Shown here: piece by piece, positions 1 through 10,960 of the stretch | Numbering within the stretch: the stretch's first letter is position 1 | Layout of the letters: the number at the start of each line of letters is the position of its first letter | From: Gonocerus acuteangulatus | Lineage: Eukaryota > Arthropoda > Insecta > Hemiptera > Coreidae | Direction of reading: 5' to 3' | Assembly (NCBI GenBank): GCA_946811695.1 | Contig: OX328125.1 | Coordinates: forward strand, 45,121,345-45,185,344 | Length of the DNA: 64,000 nucleotides | Notes under the pieces: model-generated | The model's database searches: none | What the model saw: the letters and a program-made list of their open reading frames with translations, nothing else | What the model was told of the DNA's origin: nothing | Made by a program: the position numbers and the translations under genes

Positions 1-916
1 CGTTTTTGATTCGTTTTGGAGAAAATCGCAAAACAAGAAACGAAACTAGTTTTCATTTTTGTACTTCCTTATTTAAATTTTCAATGGAAAAAATTGTCAT
101 TGCGACTTGCTTCAAGAAACCAATTATTAAAATTCAATCTTTTGATGCTGATATAGTTTTCGTGAACGGTTTCTGCAACGGTAATGCTTTAGAAGCGGTG
201 CGAGTGTTTGCACGCCGATCACAAAAAGAAGAGTCCTTAATCTACGAGTCTTTTTGTTAACTTTTAATAAACTACAAGAGACTGGGTCATGTACGCCCAT
301 GATATCAACAGTACAACCTCCGTGTGAGAGAACTGAGCTTTAAGCCTCGGCAACAGAATAAAATATAAAAGTGGTTTCGTTTCATATATAACGAACTTGC
401 TACTGACGAATTTTCATAGATTACGAGTACCGATTACGAGTCACACCAAGGATAAGCATTGAATGTTAATACGGGTTCCTGTGAGGCCAACTTTTTGTGT
501 CCTTTGGTTGAAGGGCGTAACGAAAGATTATTGAAATTCTCGTTTTTCCATCTGATTCATTTTTTTTTAAATAGACTCGAATGCATTATCGAATCAATCG
601 TCCTTGGAAATAAATCCATTGTAAATTGCAGCCACTTTTCAAAATAAAGGCCACCAATGCTGTTAGTAGAATCCCAGCCTCTTCTAGAAGTTAAAGGAAA
701 AGTTAAGAAGTACTTGCCCGGTAAATTCCATTAAGCTTGCCATAGATCAGATCTAATTCTATTGAACTTGATGGAGGGCCTGATAGTTCTAGAAGAACTT
801 GTGTTCCTTACAACGATTTCTTAGACAACATATCGATGGTCATTGAGTTGGTAAGTCAGAAAATGGGCAAAAATGAGCGCATTTTGTTTATCTGCTAAGA
901 CTCGTGCATACTATTA
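1..916. other. Intergenic, no gene recognised
   Basis: AT-rich DNA with short open frames at 6-260 and 459-647. Neither shows a recognisable domain, a splice-compatible continuation or similarity to anything else in the window. I see no repeat boundary here. Confidence 0.5.
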
Positions 917-924
917 AAAAAAAT

Positions 925-1625
925 GGTAAAAGTGAAGTTTCACGCCCTCAAAACCGATTTCTTTAACACTTTTCACAACAATGTATTTTGATGCACTAAA
1001 CACGAATACGTTAAAAAAAAAAAAACCTTCGCATTTAACTAGGAAAGAAGTTATTAAGCACTAAAGTTCACTGTTACAGCGTATTTGTAAACACGCGCAT
1101 GCGCGGATATGTAACATTGGGAAACAGAACTCTCATTTGAAATGTTTATAAGCCATTTATTCAAAAATATTGTTAATTTTAAGGGCATCCTCAACCGTCG
1201 TCACCTGTCGCTTAAGGGCATACGTGCTATGCGTTTCCGCTCGCTACGCTCGCTCAAGAAGATAACAAAACCCCAGTCAATCCAACTCGCTAAAATTAAT
1301 AGAATTCTATTAATTTTAGCAAGTTGGATTGACTGGGGTTTTGTTATCTTCTTGAGCGAGCGAAGCGAGCGGAAACGCATAGCATGTATGCCTTAAAGTC
1401 GTCATTTATGCCTTAAAGTCATGTATGCCTTAAAGTCGTCACAAATTTAGTTGTTTACATTAGCTCTCATAACCCGCATAACAGTGAACATTAGTGCTTA
1501 CTAACTTCTTTCCTAGTTAAATGCGAAGGTTTTGTTTAACGTATTCGTGTTTAGTGCATCAAAATACGTTATTGTACAAAATTTGAAAGAAATCGGTTTT
1601 GAGGGCGTGAATCTTCACTTTTACC
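925..1625. mobile_element. MITE, GGTAAAA-ended family, copy 1
   Basis: The two ends are inverted repeats beginning GGTAAAAGTGAAG and ending CTTTTACC. They are followed inward by matching segments that include the motif CGATTTCTTT and, further in, GATGCACTAAACACGAATAC. The insert is flanked by an 8-bp direct repeat AAAAAAAT (917-924 and 1626-1633), the length used by hAT- and P-like transposases, although the repeat is low-complexity here. The centre is a near-perfect hairpin at about 1225-1390. There is no transposase gene, so the copy is non-autonomous. Copies 2 and 3 of this family lie at 7799-8778 and 22588-23292. Confidence 0.82.
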
Positions 1626-1633
1626 AAAAAAAT

Positions 1634-3078
1634 CCCTAACTCACAACCTTAATCGCTTGAGACTTATAAACATGTGGGTTTCTTGGTATCTCGTAAAATA
1701 TTGTGTTTCCTCAGTTAATTCTCTGTGTAAAAAACTGCTCTGAAAATTTGAGATTTTGAACTTACCAAGTTATTTTATGCGACCAGCGATATAATATAAT
1801 GAAATCTTTCTCAACTATTTTTCGATTTGTTCTCACTCAAAAATGAACTTTATCATTGTTATTGTTTATGATCCTTCGTCTCTCAAGTAATTAGCAGCTG
1901 GAACTCTCGTGTTAGTCATGCTTCGTTACCTCCTTAGGAATCGGCCACTTATTCTAGGAGGTCTCCACTGTACGTTAGGTCTATTTGTCCACCTGTCTGA
2001 TTCGCAGGAATTCAGCTAGCTTTGTAAATCTCTCATCGTTTCAGCCATTTTTCAGGCATTATGGTAACTATTATAATAAAGCTTCTACTTAACACTTAAG
2101 CGTTCATTATTTTACGATGATGAATATCTGAAATGAATCCTTCTTTTGTCCATAAGGACTTTAACCCATTTCGTCCCAAAGTTGCGTAAACGAAACATTA
2201 TTTTCACAATTTATTCTCTCATGCAAATAAATATTTTAATTTAGTTTGAATAGTTTTTTCTAACAAGGCAACTACTTAAAGAAAAGGGGAAACAAATCTT
2301 AAGTCCAAATAAAATGTTTTGCTATTTTTTTTTTTTTTATTTTTTTTTTTAGTATACCTAAAAATTTTGAATTGTGAAGTGTGTTAGAAATGTACCCAAA
2401 ATATCTATGCATTTATTAAAAAAAATTTTTTTTTTGCTCTAATCATTACTTGAACATTTATGAAATGTAACCAATTCGTGTAATTGCGATCATTTTGTAT
2501 GGCAATTCTGTCGCCCTGAGAATATAATTTGCGTTTACGCAACTTTGGGAAAAACTAGGCGTATCAGAAAATACCATGATAATTATATAAATTATAATAT
2601 CGTTATTTATTTACTTTTTAAATTTTATATTACTCTAAACAATAGTTTATATAACATTGGCTTCAGTTGAAATCATAACTTTAATAATCATAATTTTAAA
2701 AAAAAATTGAGTAAACAAATTATATTTTTACAATATTTTGTGAGCATTGCACACGTAAAGTCAGCAACAATTACTGCAGATGAATATTGTTTGTGATTAG
2801 CATTGGCGACATCTTCTTTGTTGCTTATTATCTTACTTGACGATCAGATGGTTTCTTTCGCCTTATCTTGGAAGAAGGAAGGCAGGATATTGATGGTGAA
2901 ATGCTCTCAAAATTTTCATAAAAATAATTTTTTGACTCAATTTATTTTTTTAAATTGTAATTATGAACTCACTCATTCTTTTCTATTTTGCTATTGTATA
3001 ACTTTTGTTCCCTAGTACATTTTAGAATAAGAACATATTTGTATGAAAAAAACTTAACAATTTGTTAATATGTAACAA
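1634..3078. other. AT-rich intergenic DNA, nothing recognised
   Basis: Very AT-rich sequence with homopolymer runs around 2320-2440 and 2700. No open frame with recognisable domains and no clear repeat termini are visible. A short direct duplication of the phrase GTTTACGCAACTTTGGG appears near 2170-2195 (inverted) and 2532-2549, which suggests a degraded inverted-repeat element. Confidence 0.4.
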
Positions 3079-4250
3079 CTAGCTGAATACCCGTGCTTCG
3101 TCACGGCAGATAAGTAGTTATTTTATTGCGTTAAATAATGTTTCATTAAAATTACGTTACTATACAATTCTGTGCAGTTTATTACAGCACGGTTCCCGTC
3201 ATACTATATTTTATTCAATGGGCGTTAAAATTTAAAAGTTTATGTTTCCAAGAAGTCATATGGTAACACCCAATATATTTACGAGTATTACCAAGGTTAT
3301 AGGCGATAAACTCGCCTGGAAAACCTAAGGATATGCCATACATCACGGTTTGACCGGGACTGTCCCGGTATTTTGCAATTGTTTCGGTGTCCCGCCCAGT
3401 TTTATCAATGTCCCGGAAAAGGCTGTAAGATGTAAAAAGTAATGAATTCATGTTTATAAGAATCTTTTTTAAATCGGTTACTTTTCTACAAATAACATTT
3501 TTACTACTGCTCACAGTGTCAAAGAAATAAGAAGTAATCTAACTGTAAAACGCTGGAACTACCTGCACAGCGCTGCCAGCTGCCAGACACTACTATTTGG
3601 CTGAGAGATTGTTTTAAGAAAATCAAGTAGCAAAAAAAGTTCCGTTCTTATTTTTAAGGTTTGGGTAGACTAACAGTTTAGGATTCCCCCTTCCCGTTAG
3701 TTGCTAGGCTTAAAACTCACCAACCATTTTGCTTATAATTTGTACTCTTTTTATCCCCCCCCCTGGTATGCCCATCCCATATTAATGTGTCCCGGTATAA
3801 CTCTCCAACAATATGGCAAGCCTATCTGACGGGGACAGGCAGAAAAGAAACGCAATTAAAACTCTATGAGGGACAGTTAATTTCTAGTAATTCAAGGTCT
3901 GCCATCATAGTTGAAATTAACCTCAATTAGAAATAAAACTATGAGATAGATAATGTAAGGTAACAGCTGTTCTTTATCGTCCTAGCAACGAAGGCTGCCT
4001 AGGCTTGCCTTCTCTAACCAACTCAAACTTTAAACCCCCCCCCCCCCCCCCAAAAAAATGCTTAAAAATACGAATATCAAAAAATTCTTTCTTAGCGAGC
4101 GCCTACGTTATATAGGGAGTGTCCATGCAAAATTTCAAAATTTTCTGTCGAGCGGTTTGGGCTGGGCGTTGATAGATGAGTGAGTGAGTGGTATTTGACA
4201 AATATATAGTAGATTGACCAGGCAATTCGCCAAGTTGCGAAGCCTTATCA
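3079..4250 (-). mobile_element. Helitron-like 3' terminus and degraded non-autonomous element
   Basis: On the minus strand the left edge ends with a short GC hairpin (plus-strand CCGTGCTTCGTCACGG, 3091-3106) followed by GTATTCAG and then CTAG at 3079-3082 before a T. Hairpin, short spacer and CTRR followed by T is the 3' architecture of Helitrons. The rest is degenerate. It contains a TGAGTGAGTGAG stretch near 4180, a poly-C tract at 4034-4050 and, at about 3335-3830, an apparent nested hAT-like MITE with TGTCCCGG-rich ends. The right boundary is only approximate. No Rep/helicase gene is present. Confidence 0.45.
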
Positions 4251-5844
4251 ATAAATAAATAAATATAAACAACTATTACTATGAACTATCAATTCATGAA
4301 AATAAAAGCTAAATATAAATATATATTTTCTTTTTCTTTATTTATTTATATATTTTTTCATCAAAACATGGCATAAAGAATTTACGTAGTCTTATTGTTT
4401 TGTATTACTATTTTATATTTAAGTTTTGTAACGGCACCAATGAATTATTTACTATTATTAACATAGAAACTAACGGTATTATATAAGAAATGGTATAAGT
4501 TGTCACTTAAAAGCAAATAAAGTGATTGATCCACCAGACGCAACACTGTTCTCGGCGAAATTTGCTTGCAACAAATGTAACGATATTGGTTTTGCGTATG
4601 CATGCTTTCAGGCACACATTTTATTGTTACTTCAAATCAAGGAATCAGATGAAAGTACTTTTAAAGTGATATCTAAATTCGTTTTCGATAGAAAAGCTTC
4701 ATTTGGTTGTAAAGAGAGTTTCGGTTCGGGCTCCTGAAAATTACAAATTATCTTCAACGTTTTTAATTCATCCAAACTAAGATATATACATTTTCTTTAA
4801 GACGAGAGTAGAGGGAGTAGCAAACAGTTACTTAAAATAATAAACAATTTATGGTTCTTTCTAATATGCATAGCTTTCCGAGAGGAAGTCGATGAAGCCG
4901 CGTTAGTGATTTCCGCTTGTGTATGTTTTCTGTACATAATGGCGACTAAAATCTCACTTTTCTTCGAGATTTCATTGGAGTAGAGGTTTAAACGGCGTAG
5001 TTTCTGCGTGTCGGACTTTTTAACATTTTCATTTTGTCGTTAAAAGTATCGAGGAGTTATCAATGGGATAAATAGTTTGTTTGGATCTATTAAGCGTCTT
5101 TCTTGTTTATTTTCTTTAAGGGTTTTTACAATAAAAGGATATGATCAATTTAAATATACAGAAAAAAAGAAAAAAAAAAAAAGATCTTCCTCAAAAGAAG
5201 AAAAATGACTTCAGAAACTATTTAGTTGGTAACCACAAAGCCTTGACAATTAAAATACATTCCTAAGTTAGCTTAACATTGTACATTTATACATAACCAT
5301 ACCTTTTCTTTGTAAAAGCTGTATCTGTGTCAGATCATGGCTGCCAAAAAACTGGTAGAACAATATCATGACAGCTGAATAGCAACATTGAGCTAATTGA
5401 ATAGTCATTTCACATGAATTGGTAACAGTCAAAAGATGTTGTTTTGTTTTTTTGTTTGTTTTTAAAGAAAAAAAAAATGCCTGTTTGATTCCAAATATTT
5501 TAAATTACCTTTATTAAAAAGAAAACAATTTATCTTTAGATCTTACTTTTCCTTCGTCGTTTGCCCAAAAATTGAAGTTGGTTCATTAATATAAACAAGT
5601 CTTAATTTAGAAGTACAAAAATTTAGATTGTTTTTCAGTTTAATATCATTCCAGGACGATGATAACCTTTCACGTCCTTCGTCTTTAAAATATTGTGTTG
5701 GGTTGCCTTCCATAACCTTTCTAGTCTTACTATCGCATGAGACCTCTTTGCTGAATATTGAGCGGCTAGTCTACGAGTGATTAAATCTTGGTCAGTGGTT
5801 GTGTATTTGTTTTGTTTTTTTAATAATAGCTTGAAACTTGTATT
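4251..5844. promoter_or_regulatory. Intergenic / 5' flank of PHF5A
   Basis: No gene is recognised between the Helitron-like repeat and the PHF5A start codon. The last few hundred bases must hold the PHF5A promoter and 5' leader, but I see no confident core-promoter motif. The minus-strand open frame at 5635-5859 is only the antisense of PHF5A exon 1. Confidence 0.3.
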
Positions 5845-6430
5845 ATGGCAAAACATCATCCTGATTTGATATTCTGCCGGAAACAGCCTGGTGTTGGTAA
5901 TTACATGAAAAATATATATTTTCCTTAGTAAAACTTTTCACTTTTGTTTCTTTAAGTTTTAGTGATAATGTAAAGAAAATGTTTACAAAATGAACTAATT
6001 ACCAAGTACACTTCTTGATTTAATTATTCAGTTTTGAACAAATTTTGCATAATAACTATCCAACTTACTTTCATTATTCCACCTTTCCATCCTCCAGGCT
6101 GGATAATGGAAATATATAAAGTATATTATATGTGAATGAATATAGAATAGTTTATTTTCGAATGCAATAAACTACAGATGATATCGTTGACAGTCCTGAT
6201 ATGAGATTGTTGCAGAATAAAAGCTTTGATAACATGTTTCCTAACTCTTCCAGTTAGATTGCATATAACTTTATAGCTTCTGTTTGAGTATCAAATTTAC
6301 ATTTTTATACTCTGTGGCTAATAAAGCACGTTCTGAATCAATGTAGCTATAGAGCTTCCCTTCATGAAGATTTTTTGAAAAATGTCTTCATCGATCTTAT
6401 CAAAAACACCAAAAATTATCACTGTCAATA

Positions 6431-6489
<59 letters not shown>

Positions 6490-9340
6490 AACCACAATTT
6501 CATTTCATATATTTTGATAATAAAAGTTTAAGTGCCAGGATTATCAGATGTAGGGAATTAGAGCATTTCTGAGAGGTTTAATTACCAGCAAACAAACCCT
6601 CAAAGCATGGTAGTCAAGGGATTTTTTATTTCTTGATTTCTAGAACCAACCAGCTCTCTTTAATGATTTGTTACTGTTTGTGGTGCAGGGTTAAGATTTG
6701 CTATTGTACAATTCAGAGACTAATCTGCTATCCTCAGAGACTGTGTATAAAAAAACAGCTGATCTGACATTTTTGTAGATTTCTATCTAATAAAAAAATG
6801 GGATATAGCCAATAAGGTTAAAGATGAATTTGAACTGAGATTAATTATCATGATCCATGATTGAATATATTTTCTATTAATTCAGTGCACAGCTTCAATG
6901 CCTTTGAGCATTAAAGCAAGATTTTTAGCACTCTTTCACAAATACTGGGCTTGATGGCAATTAGTGTTATTTTTTGCTTATACAGTTCTTGATATGACAG
7001 AAAATAACAATGGAACTCAACCCCTGTTAGAAGGAAGGTATGTCAGTTCCTACCAAGGAAGATGTTACATCCCCTAAAAAATCTGGATTTGTAAAAATTA
7101 ATGTAGCATTTCGTTCACAATACTCATGATAACATGTTTAATGTTAACCAAAACTTAGCCCAAGCTAAGTCTAAGGACAATTTAAAATGATGTTTCCTGT
7201 TTAAATATATGGTGTAGTTAGAAGGGAAAAGGCACAGCCTATATTCCTGGTGCAGTGAAATTCACTGGTAAAATGTCCTCTACTATAACCTTATAACAAG
7301 AGGTTTAAATTGTTTTCATGAAGAAATAATAAATTTGTCAACTAGGAAATTCATTAGAATGCTGTTTTACAAGTCATGATGAAATTAATTAAATTACAAA
7401 TCATGTCAGAATTATTACATCAAAATATTTTTTTTTTCAGCTATTGGTAGACTTTGTGAGAAATGTGATGGAAAATGTGTAATATGTGACTCTTATGTGC
7501 GTCCTTGTACGTTGGTGAGAATATGTGATGAATGTAATTACGGCTCCTACCAAGGAAGATGTGTCATTTGTGGAGGTCCAGGAGTTTCAGATGCGTATTA
7601 CTGCAAAGAATGCACAGTACAAGAAAAAGATGTGAGTTGCTTGGTAAACCAATAAAATAATGTTTAATTCATCACTGTTCATAGCGAAATGTCAGATATA
7701 AAACACATTATTTTAAATATTCCCATACTTATTTACTTATAAGGTAAAAAAAGTGTTGTTCGAGTTCCAGGCTGTCTACCAGTCAGAAATCTTTACAGGG
7801 TAAAACTGAAGGAGAGCGTCCTCAGCACCGATTTTTTTCAAATCACTTCACTATAATGTATTTTGATGCACTAAACACGAATCCGTTAAAAAAAAAAGTT
7901 GCTCTCAATTAGGAAAGAAGTTATTAAGCACTAAAGTTTGCTGTTATTGAGGTTATAAAAGATAGCATAAACAACCTGTTTGTAAACATGCTCATGCACA
8001 GGCATGTAACATTAGGAAACAACGAACTTGCATATGAAATGTTAATAAACTATTTATTTTAAAAAAAAAAAGTTTCAAGAGCTCCTCACCTGTCGTAAGC
8101 TGTTGCTTTTGGGCATACGTGCTATGTGTTTCCGCTCGCTCAAGAAGGTATCAAAACATTAGTCAATCCAACTCCCAGGAATTAATACAATTCTATTAAT
8201 TTTAGCGAGTTGGATTGACTAGAGTTTTGATATCTTCTTACAAAATTTTGTTTTGTATTAAAAATTTGAGTAATTCTTCTCGATTGTGGATAAGAATCAT
8301 GAAGTCATGTAACCTCATTTTAATTTAACACACTTTTCCAAAGAAACTATAACGATAAATTTTTTCACAAATATGAGAGGGAATTAGAGCTTATAGGGAA
8401 CAAATTATAAAGGCATTAGCTAATTATTAAGGGATTTCTGTTATATAATACTTTTCAGGAGCAAAACAATAAATGTGAAGAATGTTTCATTATTTAAAAA
8501 AATGTTTCTGAATAAATAAGTGCTGGTAAATTTTAATGATTGATGGTAAATTTCAATTAGACTTCTTTTTTAAGGACTATTGTGCATGTTTACAAATATA
8601 TTGTTTATGCCATCTTTTATAACCTCAATAACAGTGAACTTTAGTGCTTAATAAATTATTTCCTAGTTGAGAGCAACTTGTTTTTTTAACGGATTCTCAT
8701 GTTTAGTGCCTCAAAATACGTTAAAGTGAAGTGATTTGATAAAAATCGGTGCTGAGGACGCTCTCCTTCAGTTTTACCCTTTATAGAAATAGGGAAGGTA
8801 ACCAAACAAGAATCAACCTAGAATTAATTAAAAGTCAAGAAAATTCAAAAAAGAAGTTCTGTTACAAATATAGCACCCTCCAAAGCAGTCCGAATCAGTT
8901 ATTAGTTGTGCACAGATACTTATAAGGGTGACTGTTGACATTTCTGAACAACTTTATTCAAAAGGAACCCAGGCTGAACCCCTGAGAATCGGCATTACTG
9001 GAACATCTGTGGTCAAACAATCTCTTATGCGTGCAACTAAACTTCTAACAGAAATTATTCTCAGCCAATTTTTGATGAGACAATCTCAGTAGGGGAAATC
9101 AGAGCTTAACATTTCAAAAATGTTAGTTTCATTCGTTTGAAGAGTTTTTGTCTCTGCTTTGATCGGTGTTTTTTGGTTGTCATGTTAATAATTGTTTTTT
9201 TTCAATAATATTGTTATCCTAATACTTAATGTTTTTTTACTTTCTTTCAGAGAGATGGCTGTCCCAAGATCGTCAACTTAGGAAGTTCAAAAACAGATCT
9301 ATTTTACGAAAGAAAGAAATATGGTTTCAAAAAAAGATAA
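5845..9340 (+). CDS. PHF5A: PHD finger-like domain protein 5A (SF3b subunit)
   Basis: Three exons join in phase: 5845-5896, 7441-7631 and 9251-9340. They have donors GTAATT and GTGAGT and acceptors TTTTCAG and CTTTCAG, and give 110 residues, the length of animal PHF5A. The protein is almost identical to the known family: it starts [16 protein letters not shown], contains the run of CxxC zinc-knuckle pairs (CEKC, CVIC, CDEC, CVIC, CKEC), and ends in a basic [10 protein letters not shown] tail. PHF5A is a core subunit of SF3b in the U2 snRNP. It forms part of the branch-point adenosine pocket together with SF3B1 and acts in nuclear pre-mRNA splicing. Intron 1 (about 1.5 kb) holds a short exon-like duplicate, and intron 2 (1.6 kb) holds a 980-bp MITE. 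There is no frame damage, so this is a functional single-copy housekeeping gene. Confidence 0.98.
6363..6486 (+). repeat. TA-microsatellite-linked repeat, fragment
   Basis: The phrase TTTTTGAAAAATGTCTTCA followed by TCGATC leads into a (TA)n run at about 6439-6486. The same phrase, in either orientation next to a (TA)n run, recurs at 53.1, 60.1 and 63.5 kb, so this is a fragment of a dispersed repeat. It lies in PHF5A intron 1. Confidence 0.6.
7048..7065 (+). repeat. 18-bp exact duplicate of PHF5A exon 2 sequence
   Basis: An 18-bp stretch beginning TCCTACCAAGG occurs at 7048-7065 in intron 1 and again at 7545-7562 inside exon 2, where it encodes SYQGRC-like residues. It is too long to be chance over this distance. 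The flanks are not exon-like. Confidence 0.7.
7799..8778. mobile_element. MITE, GGTAAAA-ended family, copy 2
   Basis: This copy begins GGTAAAACTGAAGG and ends with the matching inverted repeat ending GTTTTACC. The inverted ends extend for about 35 bp (core AGAGCGTCCTCAGCACCGAT). It is flanked by the 8-bp duplication CTTTACAG (7791-7798) / CTTTATAG (8779-8786), with one mismatch. A decayed central hairpin lies near 8100-8240 (GAGTTGGATTGACTAG and its complement). The right third, about 8240-8560, is unrelated AT-rich filler not seen in the other copies. There is no transposase gene. It is inserted in PHF5A intron 2. Confidence 0.88.
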
Positions 9341-9449
9341 TCTCATTATAAGGGGCAATTTTACAATGTTAAAGTTCTATTTATAACCTCATCATTTGCC
9401 TCATTTCCATTTGTTTACTGAACGATTAAATTTGACTATCATTTTTCAC

Positions 9450-9455
9450 AATAAA
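9450..9455 (+). terminator. PHF5A polyadenylation signal AATAAA
   Basis: Canonical hexamer 110 bases after the PHF5A stop codon. Confidence 0.6.
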
Positions 9456-9766
9456 TTATTTTCATTATTGCAGTATTAATTGTATTCTTCAATTTTCTTC
9501 TACAACCATCATCAACAAATTAAATGAAAATTTTTACCACGAAAAAATGAAGGAATTTGCCAAAAGGCAATATGATTGTCATCAGGTAACTTTAAAATAA
9601 TTAATTACTCCTATGAACCTTTCATGTGTCACAAGTATTTTATAACACCGATTGTCCCAGGGATCTCACAGATGCAAGATCACATTTTAAGTCTTATACC
9701 ACATTTTTTACCCATTTATACATTTTTTCGACAAAGGAACATAATAATTTGAACAAGATACAAAAT

Positions 9767-9817
9767 ATGGTGCTAATGACCAGGGCAGTCGAAGCACCTT
9801 AATAGGAAGAAAAAAAA
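9767..9817 (+). mobile_element. Ultra-short tRNA-half-like retroposon, copy A
   Basis: The body GGTGCTAATGACC...GTCGAAGCACC starts about 9769 and is followed by TTAATAGGAAG and an A-run. It is bracketed by the 12-bp direct repeat AAGATACAAAAT (9755-9766 and 9818-9829). Terminal GGTGC and GCACC can pair. The body aligns with the copies at 27302 and 44054. Target duplication plus A-rich tail indicate insertion by LINE-type retrotransposition. Confidence 0.8.
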
Positions 9818-10493
9818 AAGATACAAAATCCGTACTATATTAATGACTTCAACATTTTTGAAGTCTCACAATGTACCTATCAATCTTCCCATACATAAGT
9901 CTTACCTTAAAATATAGTATAATGAATCAATTAAATAATCATAGAAAAAATCAGGTAGGTAATAACTAATAAGACTAATTAGAAAAATAAATAAAAACAA
10001 ATCTGAGCAAATGAAACAAACATTTCTCACAACTATGGAAAAAACATTAACGCTTCATAGGCAACTAGGTTCATTAGTATTAATTTGGATCTACTGGATC
10101 ACAGCCACTATTTTGACAAATCCCAGGGGCAGTCATTATGTGTTTGTGGTATTAATCTAGAAAACCCATGTTTCTCGAATGGTCAATTGTATGTTGCCTG
10201 TTTCCGTGTTGGAAAACCATCTGCTCTGTTTGTTTATGCATCAGGTAATGAAACCAAAAATATTGTGTACCATTAGGTACTACAATAAAAATGAAACTTA
10301 ATTTAGAATAAGTAAAAATAAAATGAAATATAAAAAGTAGGTATCATAATAAGAAATATGATATTGTAATTTTCATTGTGATTTTTAGTGACTATTAAAA
10401 GAATTTTAAGTGTTTTATAATTTGTATTTTTTGACAAAATGTAATTGTTGACTTATTAAGTTTGGTTTTTCTTCTTTTTTTTTTTTTTATCTT

Positions 10494-10597
10494 ACTAGCT
10501 GACCCGGTGTCCCGAATAGCAGAATAAGTATTAAAGAAAAATAAAAAAAATAAACAATCGACTGTTAGGCAGTACGAAGTTCGCCGGGTCAGCTAGT
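10494..10597. mobile_element. 104-bp element with 14-bp perfect terminal inverted repeats
   Basis: ACTAGCTGACCCGG at 10494-10507 is mirrored by CCGGGTCAGCTAGT at 10584-10597. The interior is A-rich. The outer CTAG followed by T resembles Helitron 3' termini at both ends, so this may be two head-to-head Helitron ends or a tiny MITE. It lies between the convergent PHF5A and SPATA22 genes. Confidence 0.65.
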
Positions 10598-10882
10598 TAA
10601 TAATATAATTATTTGGATAAAATAACAATGATACACTGAAAACCCCACTAAATCAAAATCAAAACATGTACCAACCACAAACCATTAGTCAGATGAATTA
10701 AAAACAAATTCTTACACGAATAGTAGGATGCACCTCTCTGATGAAAATTAAGCCTCAGGGTTGTTGACATCACGGGAAGGTAGTTGTTTAGTTAAAGATG
10801 AATTAAACAGGAGATATTAAATTCAAACATATTTTTTACAAATTCCTTCAAAACTGGATTAAAAACACAAGATTAAGAGAAA

Positions 10883-10888
10883 TTTATT
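10883..10888 (-). terminator. SPATA22 polyadenylation signal
   Basis: AATAAA on the minus strand (TTTATT on plus), about 73 bases after the SPATA22 stop codon. Confidence 0.55.
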
Positions 10889-10960
10889 TTCTTAAATATA
10901 AAAGAAACATATAAATTGGTACACATTTTATGTGTATGAGTATGATTTTTGTCACTATCT

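Noticed and set aside
5635..5859. 74-codon minus-strand open frame
   Set aside because: It is antisense to PHF5A exon 1 and its leader and has no domain.
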